This document shows, piece after piece, positions 46,009 to 56,790 of a stretch of 64,000 bases of DNA. Below the pieces are notes generated by a model. The model was given only the letters and a program-made list of their open reading frames with translations. It had not been told where the DNA came from and made no database searches. Numbering within the stretch: the first letter of the stretch is position 1; every line of letters begins with the position of its first letter. Source of the stretch: Hoplostethus atlanticus (lineage: Eukaryota > Chordata > Actinopteri > Trachichthyiformes > Trachichthyidae); contig JAXDDX010000013.1 of NCBI GenBank assembly GCA_034670405.1, forward strand, positions 3,102,501-3,166,500. Direction: 5' to 3'. The position numbers were made by a program, and so were the translations under genes.

Positions 46009-47358
46009 CCCCCGAGCAGAGCCCCGGGCCACGTCCCAGCCACGCCGCACACTTGCCCTGCTGTATGTGTGCACGCTGAGCACATTCCATGTTTTTTTTT
46101 TTCCCATTGACCCAGATACTCATATTCTTCCCCCCAGAGAGCCGCCTCTCCCGGCCTAAGAGAGGCTCATTATTTTACTGGAGTGCCTTCCTCCTTTCTC
46201 CAACGGAGGGGAGGAAGTGGGGCAAACTGGTAGATGGGCTACACAGGGGTGCATTCAAGCCCACTTTGGTTCCACGGGGAGGCATACTGGATCCACACAA
46301 TTAGCGTGGCGTAAAATAGAGTCAGCAAATTTGCAGCAAATTACGGACTGGTTCATTATTACCGGGCTATTCCCCACGCGTAGCCGCACCTCTCCAAATT
46401 GGGCCAACTCATTTGATTTTAAATCATCTAACTGCCCATGCTTTTATTAAGTCACTACATTGAATGATGTGATATTCTATTGTAATAGCATGCGGTTTAC
46501 CATACAGCCTTTATTGATGTGAGTATCATCTGCTTGTATAGCAAGAATACACAAAAATGTTTATTCACTAGACGAGACAAACACTTATAGTACTTAGTGT
46601 TGAGTGTTTACCAAAGTATCATATTTTCAAACTCAGCATAGGTTAAATACAGCTTGTGTCTCCATCACTGTACAACCCTATACAAACACCAATAAACATG
46701 TAGTACACATTCATGGTTAAAAATAGATTCTCGGATATACAAGGTATGGGAGAAATGTACACTATCAAACCCAGAAATGATAGTGTGGTGTTTTACTCAT
46801 TGATCTCTAAAGGAAACGTGTGATGTCGCAATCACACCTGAAGACCAACCGAGGTCGAACCGTCGTTTGTCTGGTGGATAAGTGGTGTTGTGAGGCAGAG
46901 CGCTGGTGTGCGGATCTACTTTTATATGGATTTATCTTAACTATTGTCCAACACCAGTGAAAGCCTCGGATGTGCGTGTCACTCTCTGCCCATTGATCCA
47001 CACTGTGCCTCGCCGTAGCCTAAAGTAGATCTTGTATTTCTGTATCACTATAATGGAGAGCAAGCAGCAAAGTGCCTGAAATCCATTCAGAAGTCATGGC
47101 GTAAGAAAGAAATCACACCAGGGGAGCGTTCAAGACCGATGTCCCCTCTGAGCTGAAAGTTTGGTGCCCTATGACTAATAATTTCTCACATTCACCAAAT
47201 AATAGTCTACTGATTCATCAGCCGGTGCTCCACTTTGTGATCGGTATTGGTGCTATTATATTAGATGAAGGTTTTAGTGAATTGACGCCCCTGGGTGAGC
47301 ACTTAGGTCAGGGTGTGGGTGAGTGCCCACACCTTGCCTTACCAAGTACTGCACCACA
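46009..47358. other. Repeat-poor non-coding DNA; CNE-like at 46120-46460
   Basis: 46120-46460 holds GAGGCTCATTATTTTACTGG, CGTGGCGTAAAATAG, GTTCATTATTACC and CTCATTTGATTTTAAATC, with no simple repeat; it is an enhancer-like candidate. 46460-47358 is AT-rich and unrecognised. The frame at 47171-47380 enters the minisatellite and is rejected. Confidence 0.4.
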
Positions 47359-48736
47359 GTTAAAGATATCTAATGGCTGAGGACATGTAATGGTTGAAGA
47401 TATATAATGGTTAGCTATGTTAAAGATATCTAATGTAATGGTTAAGGAAAACGAATGGTTATGGTTAACTAGTGTTTAAGGATATCTAAGGGTTAACGAT
47501 ATCTAATAGTTACGGATATCTAATGGTTAAGGTTAACTAGTGTTTAAGGATATCTAATGTTTAAGGATATCTAATAGTTAAGCATAACTAGTGTTTAAGG
47601 ATATCTAATAGTTAAGGATAACTAATGTTTAAGGATATCTAAGGGTTAACGATATCTAATAGTTAAGGATATCTAATAGTTAAGGATAACTAATGTTTAA
47701 GGATATCTAAGGGTTAACGATATTTAATAGTTAAGGATATCTAATAGTTAAGGATAACTAATGTTTAAGGATATCTAATAGTTAAGGATATCTAATGGTT
47801 AAGGTTAACTAATGGTTAAGGATAACTAATGTTTAAGGATATCTAATAGTTAAGGATATCTAATGGTTAAGGTTAACTAATAGTTAAGGATAACTAATGG
47901 TTAAGGATATCTAAGGGTTAAGGATATCTAATGGTTAAGGTTAACTAATGTTTAAGGATATCTAAGGATTAAGGATATCTAATAGTTAAGATATCTAATG
48001 GTTAAGGATATCTAATAGTTAAGATATCTAATGGTTAAGGTTAACTAATGGTTAAGGATATCTAATAGTTAAGGATAACTAGTGTTTAAGGATATCTAAG
48101 GGTTAAGGATATCTAATAGTTAAGGATATCTAATAGTTAAGGATAACTAATGTTTAAGGATATCTAAGGGTTAAGGATATCTAATAGTTAAGGATATCTA
48201 ATGGTTAAGGTTAACTAATGGTTAAGGATATCTAAGGGTTAAGGATATCTAATAGTTAAGGTTAACTAATGGTTAAGGATATCTAATGGTTAAGGATATC
48301 TAATAGTTAAGGTTAACTAGTGTTTAAGGATATCTAAGGGTTAAGGATATCTAATAGTTAAGGATATCTAATGGTTAAGGATAACTAATGTTTAAGGATA
48401 TCTAAGGGTTAAGGATATCTAAGGGTTAAGGTTAACTAATAGTTAAGGATAACTAATGGTTAAGGATATCTAAGGGTTAAGGATATCTAATGGTTAAGGA
48501 TATCTAATAGTTAAGGATATCTAAGGGTTAAGGATATCTAATGGTTAAGGTTAACTAATGTTTAAGGATATCTAAGGGTTAAGGATATCTAATAGTTAAG
48601 GATATCTAATGGTTAAGGTTAACTAATGGTTAAGGATAACTAATGTTTAAGGATATCTAAGGGTTAAGGATATCTAATAGTTAAGGATATCTAATGGTTA
48701 AGGTTAACTAATGGTTAAGGTTAACTAATGGTTAAA
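47359..48736 (+). repeat. 17-bp minisatellite, about 80 copies, with palindromic cores
   Basis: The basic unit is TTAAGGATATCTAATGG. The middle hexamer alternates among GATATC, GTTAAC and GATAAC, the first two perfect palindromes. The 3' tail varies (TGG, TAG, GGG, TGT). Units with GATAACTAATGT are nearly always followed by a GATATCTAAGG-type unit, showing multi-unit expansion. The array ends 412 bp before the ATG at 49149 and directly abuts the GC-rich leader. The 5' end is degenerate and blends into 47359-47460. Confidence 0.96.
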
Positions 48737-49075
48737 CATCAGCTGCAGCGCTGTGCGCCACGCCTCCCCGACTCGGCACCTGGTTCTCCAACAGTCCGAC
48801 AGTTGCGCTGTAACAGAGCGGATTTTCAGACAGGCTTGGTGGACAAGAACAAGACAAAACCGAATGGGGGAGAGGAAGAGGAGAATGTGACAACTGCAGG
48901 AGGCGGACGGAGTGTGTGTGGCTGGCTGTACTGCCTTTGGGGAGGCCTCGGCTCTTGCACCTGTCCCTCTCCGTCTCCGCGGCCAGGCGCAGTTTGGGCG
49001 AGAGCGACGCTCCTTTATTTATCAGGCAGAGCGCACAGCGGCGGAGGCGCACACACATACTCTCTCTCTCTCTCT

Positions 49076-49118
<43 letters not shown>

Positions 49119-49148
49119 GTACACACACACACAGGGCAGGCAGGCAAC
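48737..49148 (+). promoter_or_regulatory. Candidate promoter and 5' leader of the 49.1-kb exon
   Basis: GC-rich, CpG-containing DNA appears abruptly after the AT-rich minisatellite. CTCCTTTATTTATCAGG near 49010-49022 gives a weak TATA-like element. Transcription could start near 49045, giving a leader of about 100 nt that includes CT and CA runs (49061-49132). The position just upstream of a well-formed ATG and donor supports a promoter. No experimental data. Confidence 0.4.
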
Positions 49149-49225
49149 ATGACTTCATCCTACAATCTGGATTTTCTGCCCGATATGATGGTGGAGAGCC
49201 GCTTGCTTGTTCCAGGAGACAGAAT
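49149..49225 (+). CDS. Candidate first coding exon (partial CDS), best genic signal
   Basis: GGCAACATGA gives an A at -3. The frame reads MTSSYNLDFLPDMM then VESRLLVPGDR, 25 codons plus 2 nt, followed at 49226 by GTGAGT, a strong consensus donor. If the donor is ignored, the frame soon stops. The peptide has mixed, natural-looking composition with no signal peptide or membrane segment, as in N-termini of nuclear or cytosolic proteins. The residual phase (2 nt) equals that of the candidate exon at 37481-37599, which suggests alternative first exons of one gene. I do not recognise the protein and assign no symbol. The next exon must be to the right, not found in the remaining 14.8 kb. Confidence 0.5.
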
Positions 49226-50504
49226 GTGAGTCGTTTGGCTTCTCTTTCCCTTTTCGCTTCTGGTTTCTCTTTTTTTTAAATTCTGAAAAGCAGCTGTCCG
49301 ATGTGGAAATGTTGCTTCGCTTGTGGGTATGTGACTGGAATCGGGGTCAGAATTAACGCTGTAGTCGGCGTGGTTGTATCTCTGGTATTGTGTTAGTTAT
49401 GGTTTGTTTTTATTAATATCCGCCGATAAATTATACGGGGATCATAGAAAGAGGAGCGCCCGGGGTTGTTATCAGCGATAGACGGGATGCTGATGAATGA
49501 ACGCCATTATGGGGAATTAATGATATCGCCGTGAATAAACCTTGTCTTTATGAAGACATCTATTATAGGGTGTCGTAAAAATTGTTAGCCCGTCAAGTCG
49601 ACTCTCACAGCATTTGGAGCATCGGCTTCCCACCTTGCTCCGTGGAATAGACGAGGGGAAGTTGCTTTCATTTGCGGCAGCCGCCCATGATCATTTCCCG
49701 GGGTGTGAGCGGTGGGTTTCGGACGATACAGTACGGGAGCGCACCATGCTGAGACATTTACAAAAAAACGAGAGAGCCGATCTCTCCATTCTCCTCTTGC
49801 CAACAGAAATGCAAGGTGGAGGAGGAGGAGGAGGAGGAGGAGGACGGGGGGGCTGAGTCATATGAGACTGATTTAACTCCGCCAAAGCCCCTTCTGTTTG
49901 TCGTTTTGCCCCCTGATCGCCTATCCGCCCCACTTTTGACACTTTGACGATATGAAATGCCACGGGGTCTGTCCGCCTGCCTGCGGTCGCAACGCTGCAA
50001 AGCTTTCGCAAAAAAAACAAAAAAAAACCCAACAACCATCATTTATGGTGAGCGGGAAAGAGCAGAAACAACACAGGGGCTTGTTGAAGCCCCGTAGGAA
50101 TGTGTGGATGACTGGTGTCCCGTGTGTTTTAATTGGATTTGCGGTGCGTAATTCACTTACGGTCCGGAATTCCTAGAACCGGCACAAAGGGAGGTTTTCA
50201 TCCCGACATCACGATCATGCTTCCTCCCCACTGCATGTTCCACTTGTGTCTCCCCGGCTTACAGCGCTGAGTTGTTGATGGGCCATGATGTTCCAGTGGT
50301 GAACATGCATCCTGTCACTTCCTCCCGTGCTCTCGTGAGGCTCTGTCCTTGGGTAGCTATATGCAAAAACTACAGTTATATGGATGTATGTTGGGATGTT
50401 GCATTTGACTTGACGTAAAATAATGTCACATAATGGAGTGTACCTGTGTCCCTTATGAGCTGTAGTAATGCATTTTAAGATATTATACAAATATAACATT
50501 TTAC
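49226..50504. other. Presumed intron 5' end, with CNE-like block
   Basis: 49385-49590 is repeat-poor with TTATTAATATCC, CGATAAATTATACGG, GGGGAATTAATGATATC and GTGAATAAACC, an enhancer-like candidate close to the exon. (GGA)n lies at 49818-49843. 49940-50210 is unique, moderately CpG-rich, without exons. Confidence 0.4.
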
Positions 50505-50780
50505 CACAGAAAGTCATATAGTAATACCATAAAACACTATAAGGTCACTATTGAATGTCCCTATAGAAATATTATAGGACTATTGCAGTGATGCAGTGAA
50601 GGATGGCATAAACTCAGACACGCTTGAAGTCACTATAGGAATATTATAGGGATATTCTTGTGATACCATAGGAGATAAAAAATACCATTAAGTACAATAA
50701 GATCACTATACACTCACTACCAGATGTCCCTATAGCAATACTCTATACATAGGAAATTAAAAATACCATGCAAATGCAAG
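50505..50780. repeat. Degenerate CTATAG-rich repeat
   Basis: Words such as CACTATAAGGTCAC, GTCCCTATAGAAAT, CACTATAGGAATATTATAGG and GTCCCTATAGCAATAC recur with irregular spacing, suggesting an old tandem or dispersed repeat. No function implied. Confidence 0.6.
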
Positions 50781-50971
50781 AATCACAGAATCACTAACAT
50801 CCCTGCTGCAGTGGCACCAGGTCAGGCCATGCACTTGCCCCCCCCCAGTCTCCACTCCATTGACTCTCCATGTAGTCTGTTTTCCAGATGCTACAGCGAT
50901 CAGACAGCCTCCTCATTAATCAGTGTCATCATGTCTGACGGCGTGGGCCCAGCGTACAAACCGCCAGGGCT

Positions 50972-51018
50972 GGGTAGGGTATAGGGTAGGGTAGGGTAGG
51001 GTAGGGTAGGGAGGGGTG
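50972..51018 (+). repeat. (GGGTA)n array, G-quadruplex-capable
   Basis: About eight GGGTA or near units in a row (GGGTAGGGTATAGGGTAGGG and onwards) satisfy the G3 plus short-loop rule for intramolecular G-quadruplexes on the + strand. Confidence 0.93.
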
Positions 51019-52003
51019 GAGAAGGAAGCCGTCATACTTACCCTTTCCTCTCCACCTCCGACGGGCCTCGCCTTCCCAGTTGAGGGTCTGTCTGCCCCAG
51101 AGTGAAGGATTTATGAATAATGTGCGTGCTAAACGTTAGGTATAGGCCCTCCTATAGTGCCCTCCTCCTCAACCCGAGCGCTCGGGAGGCGGACAGGTTG
51201 AACCAGATAGCGGTTATGGAGATGACACTTTCTATTTGCACGAGCACGCCTCTCAAGCCCCAGCTATTTATCTCACAAGAGGCACTTCTTCCTTCCCGTC
51301 TTTTGAGTTTGTTATTTGTATCGGGACCTTTAATGATTTCCAATGGCGGTGCGAGGATTTGCTTTTCATGCATGTGGTATTCTTTTTTTTTCCCCCCCAC
51401 TCTCTCTTCCTGAATGTCACATCCCTCATTGTTTTCGGGTTGCTCCGCGGTCAGGGGATTGGACGCATTCCATTTCTGGTGCTCGCCTATCCCATTGGCG
51501 CTGACAGCCCCGATTTCAGAAATATTAGCTGAGACCATGTGAGAACTAACTGGAGCTAACAGTCTAATCTCTCACTACCCAGTCTTATCAGAGCTGTAAA
51601 CGTGGAAAAAAGTAAGTGAGAGAATCAGAGAGAAATGGAGCAGGACCTCTGCCCTCTACTTTCCACTGTCTAACTCAAACCCTAGTGTCTCGGTGGTCTG
51701 TCCCTGGGAATTGCATGACCCCCCTCACCTCCCTCCCTCTGTGTGCAGAATCCCCATCTGGTAAGGAACTGTAAGGGTCTTCAGGCTGTATCACGCTCCA
51801 TGGCTGCTGGGGATCTCAGTGGAAAGGCAGTACTTTACTGACGCTCCTCAGCGTGATTACTATCACAGTTAGGTGAAAACGTGGGAATTGGGAATATTGG
51901 GAATATGGGAATTGTTGCTCATGGAGTATATTTGAATCATCATACTCGTTGTATTATAGAATATGGTATGCATTGGACTGGTATGGCTTACAGACCCACT
52001 CAT
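51019..52003. other. Repeat-poor presumed intron
   Basis: 51230-51400 includes CAGCTATTTATCTCAC and CCTTTAATGATTTCC and lacks simple repeats. A short T/C run lies at 51384-51400. Frames here overlap in several registers and have no splice logic. Confidence 0.4.
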
Positions 52004-52075
52004 TCAGGGTTCAAGCCCCCATGTCGGCAAACCTCCATTCAAAGTGTCGTAGAGCAGGACACCGCGGTTCAGTAG
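52004..52075 (+). mobile_element. SINE-like fragment with B-box motif
   Basis: CAGGGTTCAAGCCCCCATG resembles a tRNA B box, followed by GGCAAACCTCCATTC and CGTAGAGCAGGACACCG as in fish SINEs. No A box upstream, so not a tRNA gene. Confidence 0.45.
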
Positions 52076-52500
52076 CTAACCCTGACCTCTAACGAGAAAA
52101 AAAGAGGCTTTCCCTACAGAAATCAATAAAGCATCATGTTATTGACCATTTTATTTCAACGTGGTGCTTGCAACACGTCTTTAAAGCAATAATCCGCAAC
52201 ATTAAACGTCCATTTTGCTTCTCTCTCTATCGCCGATTGACATAACACCTTAGTGATCCAACCTCTAGCCGGTTCATGAACGCTTTCCCATTTGCTGTTC
52301 TAAACACCTGTAGTGTCAGGTCGGACTTTCCTGGGAAAAATCCTCTGGTGCACAGGAAGTGATGCGCTTTACATTTCCGGTGTATTTGGAATAACTAGAA
52401 GAAGAACTGGGTAGTTAGCATGAGCAGCGATAGCCACCGTGGCTGAACAGACAGAAAGAAAAGACCCAAACTTCATCAACAGAAAATCCAAGGAAAAAAA
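52076..52500. other. Probable dispersed-element body
   Basis: Includes TCTTTAAAGCAATAATCC and GGAAGTGATGCGC, then runs into repeat D copy 2. The sequence has the texture of a longer repeated element, but no second copy of this part was seen in the window. Confidence 0.35.
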
Positions 52501-52561
52501 GACGTCACAGTAGTGGACACACCGTTTGATTGACAGGTGATCTCTGGGAAGTGCAGTGCAG
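52501..52561 (+). repeat. 61-bp dispersed repeat D, copy 2, with PBX-MEIS-like site
   Basis: Second copy of the element at 24931-24991. TGATTGACAG is at 52527-52536. The final 38 bp are identical to copy 1 despite a separation of 27.6 kb. Confidence 0.85.
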
Positions 52562-52753
52562 ACACACCACAGCAGTGAGCAGTATAGTATTACCACTTCA
52601 ACACATGTGCTAGGTTCAAAAGTAGTATTAGAGAGACTCACAAATATGACAGCTGAAAGGGCCCTGTGACAGAGAACATGGGTTCATGTGAAAAATACAT
52701 GTGTGTGTGTGGGGGTGCAGTAGAGTGCAGGGCTTTGGAGGGAGTGGCAAAAC

Positions 52754-53092
52754 CAGGGTTCGATCGATAATGGTTCTTCTTCTTAAGGCAAATGCCAATA
52801 CTGATATTTTTGGATTGCACCTGCCAATATTTCTTTAAATTTGACCGTTTTCATGCTAAAACAATTCCAAAAAAGTGTTTCCCCCAGAAGTGTATTCCTG
52901 TCAGGGTGGAAAAGCCTCTGAATCAGCATTTACACCATCATGGGACACTAAAACTCTCCACTGAAACCCGGGAAAATAAGACTAAAACATATTCATGCAT
53001 CCTTGCGGCATCATATCCAACACATCGGAGGTGGATGGCACGGCCAATATCGGCCCGATATATCAGCAAACCCATATACCGGTTTAACCCTG
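52754..53092 (+). mobile_element. Family A TIR element, copy 9 (clearest ends)
   Basis: Starts CAGGGTTCGATCGAT and ends GGTTTAACCCTG, so the outermost CAGGGTT/AACCCTG are exact inverted repeats. Internal GTCAGGGTGGAAAAG and CACTAAAACTCTCCACTG are present. The flanking 8 bp (GGCAAAAC and AGAAAGAT) do not match, so no duplication is evident. Confidence 0.85.
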
Positions 53093-53347
53093 AGAAAGAT
53101 AGAGAGAGAGAGGGGGAAGGACCAGGAGTGGAAGCTGAGGGAAGGCTGGAAGAAAGGTGTGAAAGCGGGAGGGAGAGTGATGGTTTGACAGCCAGATGTG
53201 GACAGACAGCTAGTCAGATTTGAATTGGGTCTTATCTGATGTGGAGATTAAGGGGAAGTGAGAGGGAAAAACGAGGGGTGGAGGGGTGTTATCTTGCTCT
53301 CTCTCCCCAGCAACAGAGAGAGGCCTTTTCATCCTCATTGTGAGGGT

Positions 53348-53391
<44 letters not shown>

Positions 53392-53543
53392 GTGATGAGA
53401 GCAATGTAGTGGAAGAAGCCCTTCGTCATTGCTGTTGTGACTTTCTTGTGCACATAATAGTGTTATTTAGGTGGAAAACACGTATGTGTGATGGAGTCAT
53501 CTTCACACACCACCAGCTGCGACGTTGTTTTATGTTGGCTTCT

Positions 53544-53579
<36 letters not shown>

Positions 53580-53685
53580 TGTCATAATGATGAATGTCTT
53601 TGCTCTGCTGGGGCTCAGGAGCAGTTGTCTGTGCCTGACACCGCCGTGTGTAGGTGGTGATATATCACAACCGTGTGTCTCACAC

Positions 53686-53718
<33 letters not shown>

Positions 53719-53968
53719 TATTGTTGTGTGTGTGTACTGTATATACATGGATCGGTGATTATGCCAACAGCATCTATGGGTCTGCAATCATGTGTGTGGG
53801 GGGTTTGGGTTTGTATTTGCCTGGACATGCATGCTTGCTTCTTGAATGCGTGTGTGTGTGTGTGTGTGTGGTGTGGATGCACAGGCACCTATACGTGCAC
53901 AACCACCTGTGTATGTGGGTTTGAGTGTGTATGACTTTACATGCATCTTTGCTTCCTCTCTCACTCTT

Positions 53969-54019
<51 letters not shown>

Positions 54020-54290
54020 CCTGTATTGGCCCAGCCTCTCCTTTCCTAATCTGCCGGGTTGGATTAATTAGCGGTGTAATTTGGCTGCCATGATGATCTG
54101 CTAATGATTGACTCATTACTCTTACCTCTTTGTCAGCCATGTTGCGTTCAGGGTCCCGTGAAACTCGGCTTCACTCCTTTTTCCAGCTCCCTCTCTTCTC
54201 ACTTTCTTCTGTCTGATTCTCTCGTCACTCGGCTTTCCTGATTTACTGATTTGACTCCTTAAGAATGGTTAAGCAAAGTTGTTTAGTCTC

Positions 54291-54325
<35 letters not shown>

Positions 54326-54443
54326 GTTATTCACTCTCACCCATTGGTTTGCTCTCTCAAGTCAGCACGTACGCATTCAGTATGCATTAAACACACACAC
54401 ACACACACACACTTTCCCTTATGAATTGAGCTGTGAGAGTATG

Positions 54444-54476
<33 letters not shown>

Positions 54477-54483
54477 ATGTACA

Positions 54484-54516
<33 letters not shown>

Positions 54517-54820
54517 ATGTTCAACAGTGTTCTATTTCCTGAGAGGAGTTTTTCATCACTCGGCCTTGAGACGAATGAAGCATGCACACACATTCAGTAC
54601 TGCATGCACACATTACCACCCACATAAATACTCACAATACACACCACATCACACACACACACACACACACACACAGTCTGCACACTGTTCACATCATGTC
54701 CCTGGGCTGTGGTGACGGGCAGAAAAATAACTGAATCCTAAGAGACTAAGAGAACACAATGTTGCGCTCTCTCTCTCTCTCTATCGCAATCTCTCTCTAT
54801 TTATGTTCAACTCTCTTAGG
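53093..54820. other. Microsatellite-dense DNA with a homeobox-like island
   Basis: Purine block 53095-53280; CA/TG at 53348-53390, 53547-53578, 53687-53718, 53849-53871 and 53972-54018; CT at 54285-54326; CA/TG at 54390-54411, 54448-54518 and 54651-54675. The island 54045-54150 (GGATTAATTAGCGG, TGTAATTTGG, CTAATGATTGACTC) is repeat-free and enhancer-like. No gene. Confidence 0.5.
53972..54018. repeat. (GT)n microsatellite
   Basis: Pure GT run, just before the homeobox-like island. Confidence 0.96.
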
Positions 54821-54840
54821 CCCCCCCCCCCCCCCCCCCC
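54821..54840. repeat. Poly-C tract, C20
   Basis: Pure 20-base C run. Its complement is a 20-base G run able to form G-quadruplexes. It is also a likely sequencing weak point. Confidence 0.95.
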
Positions 54841-55730
54841 TCCTCCTTCTCTAGCTTTCTCTCCTTCCGTTGCTGCCTTTCTTCTTCTCCTCCTCAATAG
54901 TCCGCCATTGCATTTCCAGTGTGGGGCTACACTACTCTGCCTTGCCAGAGGGAGAGCTTACCTCATGCATGTCTCACTAGATTTTTCTTCCCCTTCTTCC
55001 CCCATCCCTCGCTTTATCCCTCCTTGGCCTCTATCTTCTCTCTTTCTTTTTTTTTGCCTCTCTCTCTACACTCCCACTCTCCCTCTCTCTCTCTCTCTTT
55101 CTCCATTCAGCCGTGCTAAATGCTTTACCTCTGTCAACTCTTGAGTCTGAGAGGAGCTCATTATGGTGGTGAAGGAGAGGAATTTGGGATTAGGAGCACA
55201 TTCGTGCACTAAGGCTCTTGTTTGGCTAAAAGAGCCGTCAGGAGTACAGAGAGGGAGACTGTTAGTCAAAGGTGTTATTCACTAATCACCTCTGGCCTTC
55301 ATCTGGCTTCATCTTCTACCTCGTTATTGATATATATACCTGTTATTGACTATATTTTTAGCACTAAAGTCTCTCAATCTAGTTTAAGCTGATGGCATTG
55401 CGACATTAGCTGACTGTTTCAAACTGGCTCTCCATTCCATCCATAACTCTTAACACACCTTGGAACGAAAACCAGCAGGCTCTCGGGCCTCGATGGCCGA
55501 GGACCCCTGAACCTGCTCCAGCTCACAGGAGAGGAAAAAGGGGAATTTGATTGGGTCAAACTCTTCTATACTGTCCCATAATGTGCCACCTGTTTCCCGC
55601 TCAGCCCATGAAGTGAGTGCACGCTGGTACCAATAGTATCTTATCCCTATCTTAGTGGTGTCAGTCTGTAAAACCTGCAGTGAAACCTGCCTCACCCTGT
55701 CTTCAAGAAGCTGCTAACCCACCTCAAACA
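54841..55730. other. Pyrimidine-rich then unique non-coding DNA
   Basis: 54841-55110 is C/T-rich, so its frames are Ser/Pro/Leu artefacts. 55140-55730 is unique with no exon recognised. Confidence 0.5.
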
Positions 55731-55960
55731 GTTTTAGTGTCTGAGTTTTAGTGTCTTAATGCTGTTTCAGACGTATTTCCACCCTGACAAGAAGACAATT
55801 CTGGGGGAAACACTGAATACTTGCTATTCTTTTCATTTTTGGCATGGCAGTAAAGATATTGTCAACTTTAAAGATGTTCAGGTTTAAAAATATCTGCACC
55901 TGATATTGGCTATGGGCAGCTTCAGCCCAGAGATATTGGTACCAGCCTTCAAAAAGCTCC
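55731..55960 (-). mobile_element. Family A TIR element, copy 10 (truncated)
   Basis: Reversed core words GTTTTAGTGTCTTAATG, TTCCACCCTGACAAG, GGGGGAAACACTGAATAC and GGCAGCTTCAGCCC. Termini degraded. Confidence 0.65.
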
Positions 55961-56543
55961 TATTGGAATAACACTGTGCAGGAATCCAACTTCTATTAGG
56001 AGTGAAATCCCCGACCACGCGGGGGGGATTCATCACTGGCTTTGAGAGTTGTCCGCCCAAACCGACGGTGCTGCCCAGTCTCGTCGGCAGAGTACATACT
56101 GTACTTCCTACCCATAAATCTCTCTGTCTCAGTCTCTCTCTCTCTCTCTCTCTCACTCTGACTCTCTTTTTCTTTATCCGTCTCCCCCATCTGCTTTATA
56201 TGGGCGCTGCAAAACGTGAGCACACACACATGCACGCTCACACGTATCCACAGTGGCAGAGCTGTCATGTCTAACCTTGACTCAAGACAGTGAATGCATT
56301 GCAATGCACAGGGGAGTGGTTGGGGTTGGTGGGTGGGAGAGGAGGGGGGGAGGGGGGGCAAAAACAGGATGTCAGAGAACTGCTGCTTGTCTTTGTCTGA
56401 CCTGGCTCTTCCTTCCCCGCGGAGTCCCGACTCTCCCGATCCCTCCTTACATGTATTTTTTATCTCTCTGCGGGGGGGGGGGGGGGGGCTTCCCGGCAAA
56501 ATGAGGACTACAGCAAGTTGGTCAGCTGACCCATTAAGTGATG
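55961..56543. other. Non-coding DNA with G-rich tracts
   Basis: CT run at 56120-56156, G-rich 56316-56360 and G17 at 56472-56488. The 205-residue minus frame (55996-56613) crosses these simple tracts and has no splice logic. Confidence 0.5.
56472..56488. repeat. Poly-G tract, G17
   Basis: Pure G run, G-quadruplex-capable, and a likely assembly weak point. Confidence 0.94.
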
Positions 56544-56790
56544 AGTGAAACCAAAGAAACTTGGTGTATTCCTTCATTTCCACTGTCATTGAATTCACTA
56601 GAAAATATCCCAACTGGAGAATTTACTCAAATGACCCTGAACATTTTGTATTGTGTAGACAATTCACTACTAAATCAGTACCAGCAAAAAAAATCCTCCT
56701 GTATGGGGGTCCCTGGGACAAAGGCCTATCAAATGGGGGGTCTGATGGGTGTCAATTTGGGGCGTCCCTGACACGAAAACATCTGAGAAG
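56544..56790 (+). mobile_element. hAT/Charlie-like fragment
   Basis: Shares ACTAAATCAGTACCAGC, CCTGGGACAAAGGCC and GGGGGTCTGATGGG-type words with the interior and right half of the element at 17475-17917. Ends not defined. Overlapping frames are therefore not genes. Confidence 0.45.

Noticed and set aside
47171-47380. 69-residue ORF
   Set aside because: Its end lies in the minisatellite and no splice sites bound it.
55996-56613. 205-residue minus ORF
   Set aside because: Crosses a CT run and a G17 tract; no homology recognised and no splice context.
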